A DNA stretch of 36,940 bases from Burkholderiales bacterium (GTDB lineage: Bacteria; Pseudomonadota; Gammaproteobacteria; Burkholderiales; Thiobacteraceae). The stretch is taken from assembly GCA_030681095.1 (NCBI GenBank), contig JAUXTZ010000386.1, forward strand, positions 1 to 36,940. The letters run 5' to 3'. Positions within the stretch are counted from its first letter, which is position 1, and each line of letters opens with the position of its first letter. Made by a program: the position numbers and the translations under genes. A model generated the notes under the pieces. It worked only from the letters and a program-made list of their open reading frames with translations. It was not told the origin of the DNA and ran no database searches. Positions 16,911-25,026 of the stretch are shown here, one piece after another.

Positions 16911-19571
16911 TTATTCCCGCCCGTTCCACTTGCGCCACATCCCCCACAGTGCCGCCTCAAAATTTCGCGCAAAGCGTGGAGCATCATAAACTGGTGAAGC
17001 CAACACGCGCGCTCTCTGCCCTGCACGCAGGTTCGCCAGCTTAGACAGATCATTAGTAAGGCTAATCGCTTTTTCAACGTAGCCCGCTTCACTAGTAGCG
17101 GCCCACTCCCCCAACCCTGCCGGGGTGACCACACCTGCTCCCTGCCTTGCCAGAAGCGTATCCCCTCCCAACGTTAACGTCGGCACCCCCATCCACAATG
17201 CTTCGCAAGTCGTGGTGACGCCGGGGTAGGGAAACGTATCCAACATCACATCCACTTCGGCGTAACGGCCTAGGTATTCTGCACGCGACTCAGCGGCACC
17301 ACGCGTCGCTACCCGTTCCGGGTCAATACCATGTTGCTGCAAGCGTTGTAGAAACTGCGCTGCCACACCTGGATCTCCCAACTGTTTGTTCGCAAAAAGC
17401 AGCCGTGCGTTGGGGAGCGCAGATAATATCCTCCCCCACGCTTTCAGCACCCCCTCACCCATCTTGTCCATGCGCTGGAAGCAACCGAAGGTCAAGTGGC
17501 CATTTTCAAATGCGGGCAAAGCGGCGACGGTAAGGTCAAACTCAGGGGGGGTGAAGCACAACCAGATATCAGGCAGATACCACACGCTTTCGGTGAAGTG
17601 CTCCTGGTGCGCCTTGGGTACCGCCACCTCTGACGTCAGCAAAAAGTCCATCTCCGCTACCCCCGTGGTGGCGAAATACCCTAGCCAACTCGCCTGTATG
17701 GGCGCCGGCTTCCAGGCAAACATGGGTAAACGGTTGTGAGCGGTATGGCCGGAAATATCCAGCAGAACATGCACCCCATCCGCGTGAATCAGGCGCGCCG
17801 CCGCTTCGTCGCTCTGACCGAACAAAGGTTTCCAGGCGGCAAAGTGAGGCCGGATGCGGACGGTCAACTCGTCAGCCTTGGAGGTAGTGGGATAAGCGAT
17901 CAGTTCAATCCGGGCTGGGTCAAGCTGCACCAGCAGACTTTCCAGTGCATAGCCAACAGGGTGATTACGCAGATCACCCGACACCAGCCCTACTCGCAAG
18001 CGTTCAGGTTTTGTTTCGCACCGCCAAGCAGAAAAACGTTCTACCGCACGCTTAGACACTATCCGGCCATATTCGTGTGCCGCATCAAGGCAATTGGATG
18101 TGGCATGAGTGTCAGTGAAATTAAGGGCAAAAAGCAGATTGCTGTATGCCATGGTGAAATCCGGCTTGATAGCCAACGCCTGGCGATAACTGGCTACTGC
18201 GTCATGAATCTGCCCAAGGTCTTTCAGGGCATTGCCCAAGTTGTTATGCGCATAAGCATCATAGGGATTGATTGCCAATGCTTGACGGTAGCTGGCTAGC
18301 GCAGCATCGAGTTGCCCGAGATCTTGTAGAGCCATACCCAGACTGTTGTGCGCATCAACGTAATCGTGTTTGACCTCTAGGGCTTTACGACAGCATGCCA
18401 CCGCTCCTTCTAACTCCCCCAATCCCTTTAGAGCAAGGCCCAAATTGTTATACGCCTCGGCAAAGTCAGGTTTGATTTCCAGCGCCCGGCGGTAACATGC
18501 CATTGCGCCATCGAATTGTCCGAGTGCTTGCAGTGCTGTGCCCAGGTTATTGTGCGCATCAGCGTAGTCCGGTTGTATTTCCAGCGCCCGGCGGTAGCTC
18601 GCCACGGCCGCATCGAGTCGCCCAAGGGCGCGCAACGCTATCCCTAAGTTGTATTGCGCATCTACGAAATCGGGCTTGATCTCCAGCGCTTTCCGGCAAC
18701 TGATCATCGCGTCCTCAAACCGCCCTAGCCCTTGCAAAGCCGTAGCCAAGTTACTGTAAGCCTCGGCATAATCCGGGTTATTCTCAATCGCGTGACGGTA
18801 ACTTTCTACCGCAGCTTCGGATTCCCCTCGCGCTTGCAGCACAGTGCCCAGATTGTTGTGTGCGTCCGCGTAGTGCGGATCCAGTTCCAGCGCTTGCTGG
18901 TAACACGCTACCGCTTCATCAAGCTGCCCCTTGTCTCTCAATACATTGCCCAGGTTGTTGTGCGCGGCTGCATATTGCGGGTTGAGCTCCAATGCACGGC
19001 GGTGGCTGGCCGCTGCTTCATCAAACTGCTGAAGCTCATGCAGTATCGCCCCCAGGTTGCTGTGAATCTCGGCAACATGCGGATTGATCTCAAGGGCTTT
19101 GCGATAGCTCGCTACCGCAGCATCGAGCTGGCCCAAATCCTTCAGGGCATTGCCCAAATTGGCGTGCGCTTCGACAAAGTGAGGCGCCAGCGCCAGCGCC
19201 CGGCGGAAACTTGCTGCCGCTTCGGCATGTAAGCCGAATACTTGCAAGGTATGGCCCAGGTTATTGTGTGTCTCGGCATCATTAGGTAAAAATTGCGCTG
19301 CTTTTTGCAAAGCACCCAATGCATTTTTGCCTTGCATCTGAAGGGATAGACCTAAAGCCTTCCAGCAAAAGCCTGCGTCCGGATATTGCTCAAGCAGAGA
19401 ACGCGCCCGGTTTTCCAATTCCGCATATCGCCCGGCATTGAACAGCGCGATTAGTTGATTAAAGTCGGTGGGCGCTAGCGCACGCGGCGCAGCTTTCTCT
19501 GCACAGCAATGCTTGTATTTTTTGCCACTACCACAGGGGCATGGGGCGTTTCTTTCAGGAGGCATACTCAT
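16911..19571 (-). CDS. SEC-C motif + long TPR array + SPINDLY/OGT-like glycosyltransferase (GT41-like)
   Basis: MSMPPERNAPCPCGSGKKYKHCCAEK; about 12 TPRs of 34 aa; C-term LRVGLVSGDLRNHPVGYALESLL...VMLDTFPYPGVTTTCEALWMGVPTLTLGGDTLLARQG. Confidence 0.93.
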   Translation of the reverse strand: MSMPPERNAPCPCGSGKKYKHCCAEKAAPRALAPTDFNQLIALFNAGRYAELENRARSLLEQYPDAGFCWKALGLSLQMQGKNALGALQKAAQFLPNDAETHNNLGHTLQVFGLHAEAAASFRRALALAPHFVEAHANLGNALKDLGQLDAAVASYRKALEINPHVAEIHSNLGAILHELQQFDEAAASHRRALELNPQYAAAHNNLGNVLRDKGQLDEAVACYQQALELDPHYADAHNNLGTVLQARGESEAAVESYRHAIENNPDYAEAYSNLATALQGLGRFEDAMISCRKALEIKPDFVDAQYNLGIALRALGRLDAAVASYRRALEIQPDYADAHNNLGTALQALGQFDGAMACYRRALEIKPDFAEAYNNLGLALKGLGELEGAVACCRKALEVKHDYVDAHNSLGMALQDLGQLDAALASYRQALAINPYDAYAHNNLGNALKDLGQIHDAVASYRQALAIKPDFTMAYSNLLFALNFTDTHATSNCLDAAHEYGRIVSKRAVERFSAWRCETKPERLRVGLVSGDLRNHPVGYALESLLVQLDPARIELIAYPTTSKADELTVRIRPHFAAWKPLFGQSDEAAARLIHADGVHVLLDISGHTAHNRLPMFAWKPAPIQASWLGYFATTGVAEMDFLLTSEVAVPKAHQEHFTESVWYLPDIWLCFTPPEFDLTVAALPAFENGHLTFGCFQRMDKMGEGVLKAWGRILSALPNARLLFANKQLGDPGVAAQFLQRLQQHGIDPERVATRGAAESRAEYLGRYAEVDVMLDTFPYPGVTTTCEALWMGVPTLTLGGDTLLARQGAGVVTPAGLGEWAATSEAGYVEKAISLTNDLSKLANLRAGQRARVLASPVYDAPRFARNFEAALWGMWRKWNGRE

Positions 19572-19600
19572 CAGTTAAAAGAAAATTTTGGTCCCGTATT

Positions 19601-21361
19601 TTATACGTGATGGCAAAGATCGTGCTTAAGCGCAGCCAGCGGCTGCCCCCAACCCCCCGCAACCGACTGCCGATAAAGTTTAAAGCCGGGGAACCAAGGC
19701 GACTGATCCCCGCTCGCCATCCAGCGCCATTCCGCCGGAAAAGGAATCAACACCCGCGCCGTTTTACCCAGCCCCGCCATGAGATGCATGTTGGCATTGC
19801 TCACGCCTACATATTCATCAATAACATCAAGCAAGGCCAGCATCGATTCCAGATCGTCGTTGTATTCACTCAGGTCATGAACCGGACACAACACTTGGGC
19901 GCGTAGTTGTTCGATTTCGCCCGCGGCAGGCTTGCGCTGGAGCACGATGATCGCGCCTGCCCAATCCTTGATTGCATCGGCCAGCAAGTCCAGTCCAATT
20001 TGCTTGAACAGTGTCTTCCGCCGGCCAGGCACGGAGGGTGATCCGCCACGCCAGGTCACGCCGAGTATGCGTTGACCGGTCAGGCCCAATTCGCTTAAGC
20101 GTTGATGCACTTTAGCGACATGCTGCTCAGTGGGGGAGAAGCGCAGCGACGGAGGGATCGCCTCAGTCGAGTTGCATGCCAGCAACAAGGGAAGATCGCC
20201 CACCGGGAGGATTAAATCCCTTGGTGGTGCTTCATCAAGTCGGGAAAAAACCTGATCCACACACCCGGCTCTCGCAATCAAGGTATGCACCTTGGGCGTC
20301 GACCAATAGCCCACCCATTGAGCTTGTTCACGCAACTGGGGTGCAAATTGCAGAAAAAAAAGCTCATCTCCGATGCCTTGCTCATAGCAAAGCAATATGC
20401 GTTTGCCCGCGCTTGTGAAAGGCAGCAGGGATTTCGCTTCGGGCAATGGCACGTTCGCGGCATCCCGGCTGTAACGCCATGCGTACTCTAGCCAGCCACG
20501 CTCGAAGTCGCCTAGCGCCAGCAAGACATGGGCTAAATTGCTATGCGCGTGGGCATAGTCAGGCTTAATCTCCAGCGCCCGACGATAGCTAGCCACTGCT
20601 TCAGCAGCTTGTCCAAGGGCTTCCAGCGCTACGCCCAGATTGTTGTGCGCCTCAGCGCTATCCGGTTGAATCTCTAAAGCCCGGCGGAAGCTGGCTAACG
20701 CTGCATCAAGGCGACCAAGGTCTTTCAGCGCATTGCCCAGATTTCCATACGCCTCGACGAAATTGGGGTTGATTTCCAGCGCCCGGCCGAAGTTAGCCAC
20801 TGCATCATCGGGCCGCCCTACATCTTGCAGGGCGACGCCCAAGTTGTTGTACGCCTCGGCATATTGGGGGTTGATGCTCAATGCCCGGCGGTAACTTGCC
20901 ACTGCTACATCGAGTTGACCAAGATCTTTCTGGGCGTTGCCCAGATTGTTGTGCACTTCGGCGATATGCGGGTTAAGCCCCAACGCCCGTCGGTAACTTA
21001 CTATCGCACCGTCGATCTGCCCGAGGTCTTGCAGGACATTGCCCAAGTTGATGTGCACTTCGACATCACCCGGCAACAACACGGCAGCTTTTTGCAGGGC
21101 GGATAAGGCATCTTTACCTTGCACTCCGAGAGCCGTGCCGAACAGCTTCCAGGCAATACCAGAGCCCGGATACCGTTCAACTAGCGCGCGCGCTTGGCTT
21201 TCCATCTCCGCATAGCGCCCTGCATGAAACAGCGCAATCAACTGGCTTAGCTCGGCAGACGGCACAGACGGGCGGTGCTCGCCTTTTGCTTGGCAACAGT
21301 GTTTGTTTTTTTTACCGCTACCGCAGGCACACGGGGCGTTTCTTTCGATCTTCATATTCAA
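19601..21361 (-). CDS. SEC-C motif + TPR + GT9-like C-terminal domain
   Basis: MNMKIERNAPCACGSGKKNKHCCQAKGE; TPRs; C-term EYVGVSNANMHLMAGLGKTARVLIPFPAEWRWMASGDQSPWFPGFKLYRQSV. Confidence 0.9.
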   Translation of the reverse strand: MNMKIERNAPCACGSGKKNKHCCQAKGEHRPSVPSAELSQLIALFHAGRYAEMESQARALVERYPGSGIAWKLFGTALGVQGKDALSALQKAAVLLPGDVEVHINLGNVLQDLGQIDGAIVSYRRALGLNPHIAEVHNNLGNAQKDLGQLDVAVASYRRALSINPQYAEAYNNLGVALQDVGRPDDAVANFGRALEINPNFVEAYGNLGNALKDLGRLDAALASFRRALEIQPDSAEAHNNLGVALEALGQAAEAVASYRRALEIKPDYAHAHSNLAHVLLALGDFERGWLEYAWRYSRDAANVPLPEAKSLLPFTSAGKRILLCYEQGIGDELFFLQFAPQLREQAQWVGYWSTPKVHTLIARAGCVDQVFSRLDEAPPRDLILPVGDLPLLLACNSTEAIPPSLRFSPTEQHVAKVHQRLSELGLTGQRILGVTWRGGSPSVPGRRKTLFKQIGLDLLADAIKDWAGAIIVLQRKPAAGEIEQLRAQVLCPVHDLSEYNDDLESMLALLDVIDEYVGVSNANMHLMAGLGKTARVLIPFPAEWRWMASGDQSPWFPGFKLYRQSVAGGWGQPLAALKHDLCHHV

Positions 21362-21429
21362 TTTGCACAGTTCATTCGGCGCAATAAGCTGGAAGCCACA
21401 TTGCGCAAATCACCTGGCTTTTGAGACCC

Positions 21430-21684
21430 TCAGTAATGGAAGCGCAACTGAGCGACCATCAACGCATTATTCTCAACGCGATACACCATGCGGTGCTCAT
21501 CTGTTATGCGACGTGACCAAAAACCCGAAAGCGCATGTTTCAATGGCTCAGGTTTGCCTACGCCAGCGAAGGGTTCGCGCTGCGTCTCGCGTATCAGCTT
21601 GTTGATTCGCTCGACCATACGTTTGTCTTGCTTCTGCCAATAGAGATAGTCTTCCCATGCCTCGTCAGCGAAGATCAGCTTCAC
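21430..21684 (-). CDS. yoeB: YoeB family mRNA interferase toxin
   Basis: MKLIFADEAWEDYLYWQKQDKRMVERINKLIRETQREPFAGVGKPEPLKHALSGFWSRRITDEHRMVYRV. Confidence 0.95.
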   Translation of the reverse strand: MKLIFADEAWEDYLYWQKQDKRMVERINKLIRETQREPFAGVGKPEPLKHALSGFWSRRITDEHRMVYRVENNALMVAQLRFHY

Positions 21685-21929
21685 TTGAGTTTCCGCTCGA
21701 CGCCCTTTCCCGCATTCAGTTGCGCTGCGGCCGCGAGAATGCGCTTTGCGTTGGCGGGCGTGCGCAAGAGGTAGGCCGTTTCCTCCAGCGCCTTGAAATC
21801 TTCGAGCGAGAGCATGACGACGGATTGTTCTCCATTGCGCGTAATGATCAAGGCTTCATGATCCTCGCAAACGCGGTCCATGGCGCTGGCAAGGTTTGCA
21901 CGAACGGTGGTGTAGGTAATCGCATCCAT
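21681..21929 (-). CDS. yefM: YefM/Phd family antitoxin
   Basis: MDAITYTTVRANLASAMDRVCEDHEALIITRNGEQSVVMLSLEDFKALEETAYLLR; start at 21929 rather than 22073; 4-nt overlap with the toxin. Confidence 0.93.
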   Translation of the reverse strand: MDAITYTTVRANLASAMDRVCEDHEALIITRNGEQSVVMLSLEDFKALEETAYLLRTPANAKRILAAAAQLNAGKGVERKLK

Positions 21930-21945
21930 GGCGGGGCTCCTTATA

Positions 21946-21963
21946 TGTACGCAATAATGTACA
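21946..21963. promoter_or_regulatory. probable YefM operator: tgtacg and tgtaca half-sites 12 bp centre-to-centre
   Basis: ttatatgtacgcaataatgtacataa upstream of yefM. Confidence 0.6.
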
Positions 21964-22016
21964 TAATTTACACCCGCTTGTCTAGGACCATATTGAGGAT
22001 TTACCCCTCCAAGCAG

Positions 22017-22037
22017 GTGCACCCATGCTGGGTGCAC
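22017..22037. other. perfect 8-bp inverted repeat (gtgcaccc-atgct-gggtgcac) next to the porin terminator
   Basis: Read directly from sequence. Confidence 0.7.
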
Positions 22038-22070
22038 AAAAAAAAAACGGGCGCCCGAAGGCGCCCGTTT
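22038..22070 (-). terminator. Rho-independent terminator of the porin gene
   Basis: Minus strand: AAACGGGCGCC-TTCG-GGCGCCCG followed by a run of 10 T; stem cgggcgcc/ggcgcccg. Confidence 0.93.
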
Positions 22071-22105
22071 CAAGGCTACAAACTACTAACTCAGCTTACG
22101 CCAAA

Positions 22106-23281
22106 TTAGAACTTGTGAACGAAGCCAACCGAAATTGCTTTCGGATCTTGGCCAGCAGAAGCTGCAGTCACCGTAGCGACGCCGGTGTTGGCGCCCAGAA
22201 CCGTACCGTTGTTGCCGAGGGCACGGCTGGAGTTGCTGTCATTGCTCAACTGGGTGTACAGCGCATACAAGTTGGTACGCTTGGACATGGCGTAATCCGC
22301 GCCCAGAGTCCACTGCTTCGCGCCTTGCGAAGAAGCGGTAGCGGATGCAGCGTCGCCCGAAGTATCGCCCGACTTGACGTATTGCGCCTTCAAGGTGGTT
22401 TTGCCCATTGTGTAGGCGCCGCTCAGCATCCAGCTGTTCACTTTAGCGTTGGTAGTTGCGCCAGAAGCGTTGGTGGAAAGCTTGGTGGAGTTCCAACCCA
22501 GGCCCACTTTAGCAACGCCGAAGTTGTAGCCAAAGCCAGCGCGGGTGGTTTTCTGCTTGGTGCTAAGAATAGTAGAGGATACGGTCTTTTCTTCTTCATA
22601 AGCCAGCGCTGCGAAGATCGGACCGTTGGAGTAGGTTACGTTGCCGGACCAGTACGAAGGATCGGCAACCGAACCCGAGGTGGAGTCGTTACCAGCTTCG
22701 TTACGTGCGCTATAGCCGAGCTTGGCGCTGAAGCCACTCAGATTCGGCGTGACATACAGTGCCGAACTTGCCATACGAGTCTGTGGGCCCATCAGGGTAC
22801 GATAGTCAGCAATGGTGTTGCCGAACATGTCCAGCGCGCCGATGGCGGTCTTCATCGGGCTTTCTTGGTTACCGAAAGTCAACGCGCCCAAGGTCTTGCT
22901 GCTAAAGCCGGCGAAGGTGTTGCGTTGGCCAATGACGCCAATCGAGTCGCTACCGGCGCCGATAGCGCCAGTAGTAGTATTAGCATTACCAACAAGGCCG
23001 TTGGTATCCCAACCGATCGCGGTTTCAAACTGCCAAATGGCGGACAAACCGTTGCCCAGATCTTCAGTACCTTTGAAGCCGATGTTGCTGTTGTTGCTGG
23101 AAATGCGGGTGCGGCGTTCCGAGGTTGCGGCGCCAGCAGAAGTGCCATCGCCCGAGCCGCCATCAACACTGTCAACCGACATATTGATCACGCCGTAGAT
23201 CGTGACGTTGCTGGTGTCTGCCATTGCTACTGGAACCGAGAAGGCGCCAGCGATTGCTACGGCTAAAAGTTTCTTGTTCAT
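22106..23281 (-). CDS. Gram-negative porin (betaproteobacterial general porin family)
   Basis: Signal peptide MNKKLLAVAIAGAFSVPVAMA, DTSNVTIYGVINMSVDSV...; C-term ...PKAISVGFVHKF ending in Phe. Confidence 0.93.
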   Translation of the reverse strand: MNKKLLAVAIAGAFSVPVAMADTSNVTIYGVINMSVDSVDGGSGDGTSAGAATSERRTRISSNNSNIGFKGTEDLGNGLSAIWQFETAIGWDTNGLVGNANTTTGAIGAGSDSIGVIGQRNTFAGFSSKTLGALTFGNQESPMKTAIGALDMFGNTIADYRTLMGPQTRMASSALYVTPNLSGFSAKLGYSARNEAGNDSTSGSVADPSYWSGNVTYSNGPIFAALAYEEEKTVSSTILSTKQKTTRAGFGYNFGVAKVGLGWNSTKLSTNASGATTNAKVNSWMLSGAYTMGKTTLKAQYVKSGDTSGDAASATASSQGAKQWTLGADYAMSKRTNLYALYTQLSNDSNSSRALGNNGTVLGANTGVATVTAASAGQDPKAISVGFVHKF

Positions 23282-23596
23282 TCATCTCTCCTGTTTAATT
23301 AAATTTGCGGGCTTCAGGTCTCCCCTTTTCCCGCGGGGTGAAACCTCTCTGCAGAGAAGTTGGAGCCATTTTGCCTATGCCTATAGATGCATGACAAGTT
23401 ATTTATGGGATTTTTGCAACATAGCAGGAAGGGTTGTTGTGTTTTTGCAACAAGATGCAAGGTATGAGCGGTGAACACAAGGATGCGAAAGTGGCGAAGC
23501 TATATTTTCAGAATAAATGCTATGCCCCATAAGCGGCTAAGCGGCGGCAAGCATGTTGTGATACAATGAATGCATGTATTTATTAGGAGCTACATC

Positions 23597-23824
23597 ATGG
23601 CAACTTCAATCCGGCTAGATATTGAAACAGAGCAACGGCTAGACCACTTGGCAGCACAGACTGGCCGCACCAAGGCGTATTACCTGCGCGAACTGGTCAA
23701 GAACGGCCTAGAAGATTTGGAAGACTACTATCTAGCTGCCGCGACGATGGAACGTGTCCGCAAAGGCGAAGAAACCCTTTTCACGCTAGAGGAAGTGGAG
23801 CGCGATCTTGGCTTGGCGGATTGA
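23597..23824 (+). CDS. RelB-type ribbon-helix-helix antitoxin
   Basis: [50 protein letters not shown] at 23597 preceded by aggag. Confidence 0.88.
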   Translation: MATSIRLDIETEQRLDHLAAQTGRTKAYYLRELVKNGLEDLEDYYLAAATMERVRKGEETLFTLEEVERDLGLAD

Positions 23825-24077
23825 GCTAACGGCCACCGCAGCCAAGCAGCTAGCGAAGCTAGACAAGAGTGAAGCAAAGCGCATTACAAGCTTTCTTCGA
23901 CAACGCCTAGCTGCACTCGATGACCCGCGCGCCACGGGTAAGGCGCTGACAGGCCCGCATCTTGGCTCGTACTGGCGCTATCGCATCGGCGATTACCGAA
24001 TCATCTGCGACATACAGGACGGCGCGCTTTGTGTCCTTGTTATCGAGATCGGCAACCGGCGCGAGATCTATCGCTGA
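23808..24077 (+). CDS. relE: RelE/ParE superfamily toxin
   Basis: [35 protein letters not shown]...[38 protein letters not shown]; overlaps the antitoxin by 17 nt. Confidence 0.92.
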   Translation: MAWRIELTATAAKQLAKLDKSEAKRITSFLRQRLAALDDPRATGKALTGPHLGSYWRYRIGDYRIICDIQDGALCVLVIEIGNRREIYR

Positions 24078-24305
24078 GCGCCGAGCAGATAGTCAGCGCG
24101 GCTTGGCTCACATAGCGATCTTTCCGGCAGATGCCGTGAATATTCCATCGCTTTACCATACTTAATTTCCGCTTTCCGAGACAACCCCATGCAAGGTTTA
24201 ATATTAACGCTGAGCATCGCGATCCCGTTCCGTAAGAATGTCAGCGCTATTCATTAGGCGTGCATTACACACACCAGCAGATGCTTGCAGCAGCACCTAA
24301 GCGTA

Positions 24306-24335
24306 GGTAAGATTACTACCGTTATTACTCTTACC
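24306..24335. promoter_or_regulatory. 30-bp near-palindrome upstream of the AbrB/PIN operon (probable operator)
   Basis: ggtaagattactacc | gttattactcttacc; 12 of 15 positions are symmetric with no spacer. Confidence 0.6.
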
Positions 24336-24347
24336 AAAGGTGACGAC

Positions 24348-24584
24348 ATGAAAATTACAAGTAAAGGGCAGGTCACCATCCCGCAGGAGATTCGACAGCT
24401 GGCAGGTTTGCTACCCGACACAGAGGTCGAGTTCGAGTTGCGGCCAGAAGGTGTTTTCCTGCGCCGAGTCGGGGAAAAGCAACGCCGGGGGGCGCAATTA
24501 ATTACCAGGATGCGTAAGGTGAAGCCATCCATCGAGATGACCACCAACGAAATCATGGCGTTGACCCGAGGCACGACAAAGTGA
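24348..24584 (+). CDS. AbrB/MazE-type (SpoVT-AbrB) antitoxin
   Basis: MKITSKGQVTIPQEIRQLAGLLPDTEVEFELRPEGVFLRRV; RBS aaagg upstream of the ATG at 24348. Confidence 0.9.
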   Translation: MKITSKGQVTIPQEIRQLAGLLPDTEVEFELRPEGVFLRRVGEKQRRGAQLITRMRKVKPSIEMTTNEIMALTRGTTK

Positions 24585-24994
24585 CCAAAGTATTGGTCGA
24601 CAGCAATGTGATCCTGGATGTGGTGAAACAGGATTCACAATGGTCCGCTTGGTCGGCGGAACAACTGGAACGTTGCGCCGACCGGCATCGGCTTGTCATT
24701 AACCCAGTTATTTTTTCGGAAGTATCGATTGGGTTCGACACCATTGAAGAAGTCGTTGCCTTGCTGCCCACCGATTACTACGAGTACGCAGCCATTCCCT
24801 GGAGCGCCGCGTTTCTGGCGGGCAAGTGCTTTGTCGACTATCGCAGGCGTCGTGGCGTACGCACCACTCCACTGCCAGATTTTTTCATCGGCGCGCACGC
24901 AGCTGTGGATAGTCTGCAGCTATTAACCCGTGATGCCACGCGCTACCGCACCTATTTTCCAACCGTGCAACTGATCTGCCCGGACGCCCATTAA
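24581..24994 (+). CDS. vapC: PIN-domain toxin (VapC-like)
   Basis: MTKVLVDSNVILDVVKQDSQWSAWS...LPDFFIGAHAAVDSLQLLTRDATRYRTYFPTVQLI; 4-nt overlap with the antitoxin. Confidence 0.88.
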   Translation: MTKVLVDSNVILDVVKQDSQWSAWSAEQLERCADRHRLVINPVIFSEVSIGFDTIEEVVALLPTDYYEYAAIPWSAAFLAGKCFVDYRRRRGVRTTPLPDFFIGAHAAVDSLQLLTRDATRYRTYFPTVQLICPDAH

Positions 24995-25026
24995 ACGTGT
25001 AGAACAGAAAGCACGCACGTAAAACC

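Noticed and set aside
17900-21200. Regular repeats considered as a CRISPR array or noncoding satellite
   Set aside because: The ~102-bp period is in frame and encodes 34-aa TPRs; units are contiguous with no conserved repeat/unique spacer alternation.
22025-23266. 413-aa plus-strand ORF
   Set aside because: Exactly antisense to the porin gene; low-complexity composition typical of a shadow ORF; the porin has a signal peptide, C-terminal Phe and a terminator.
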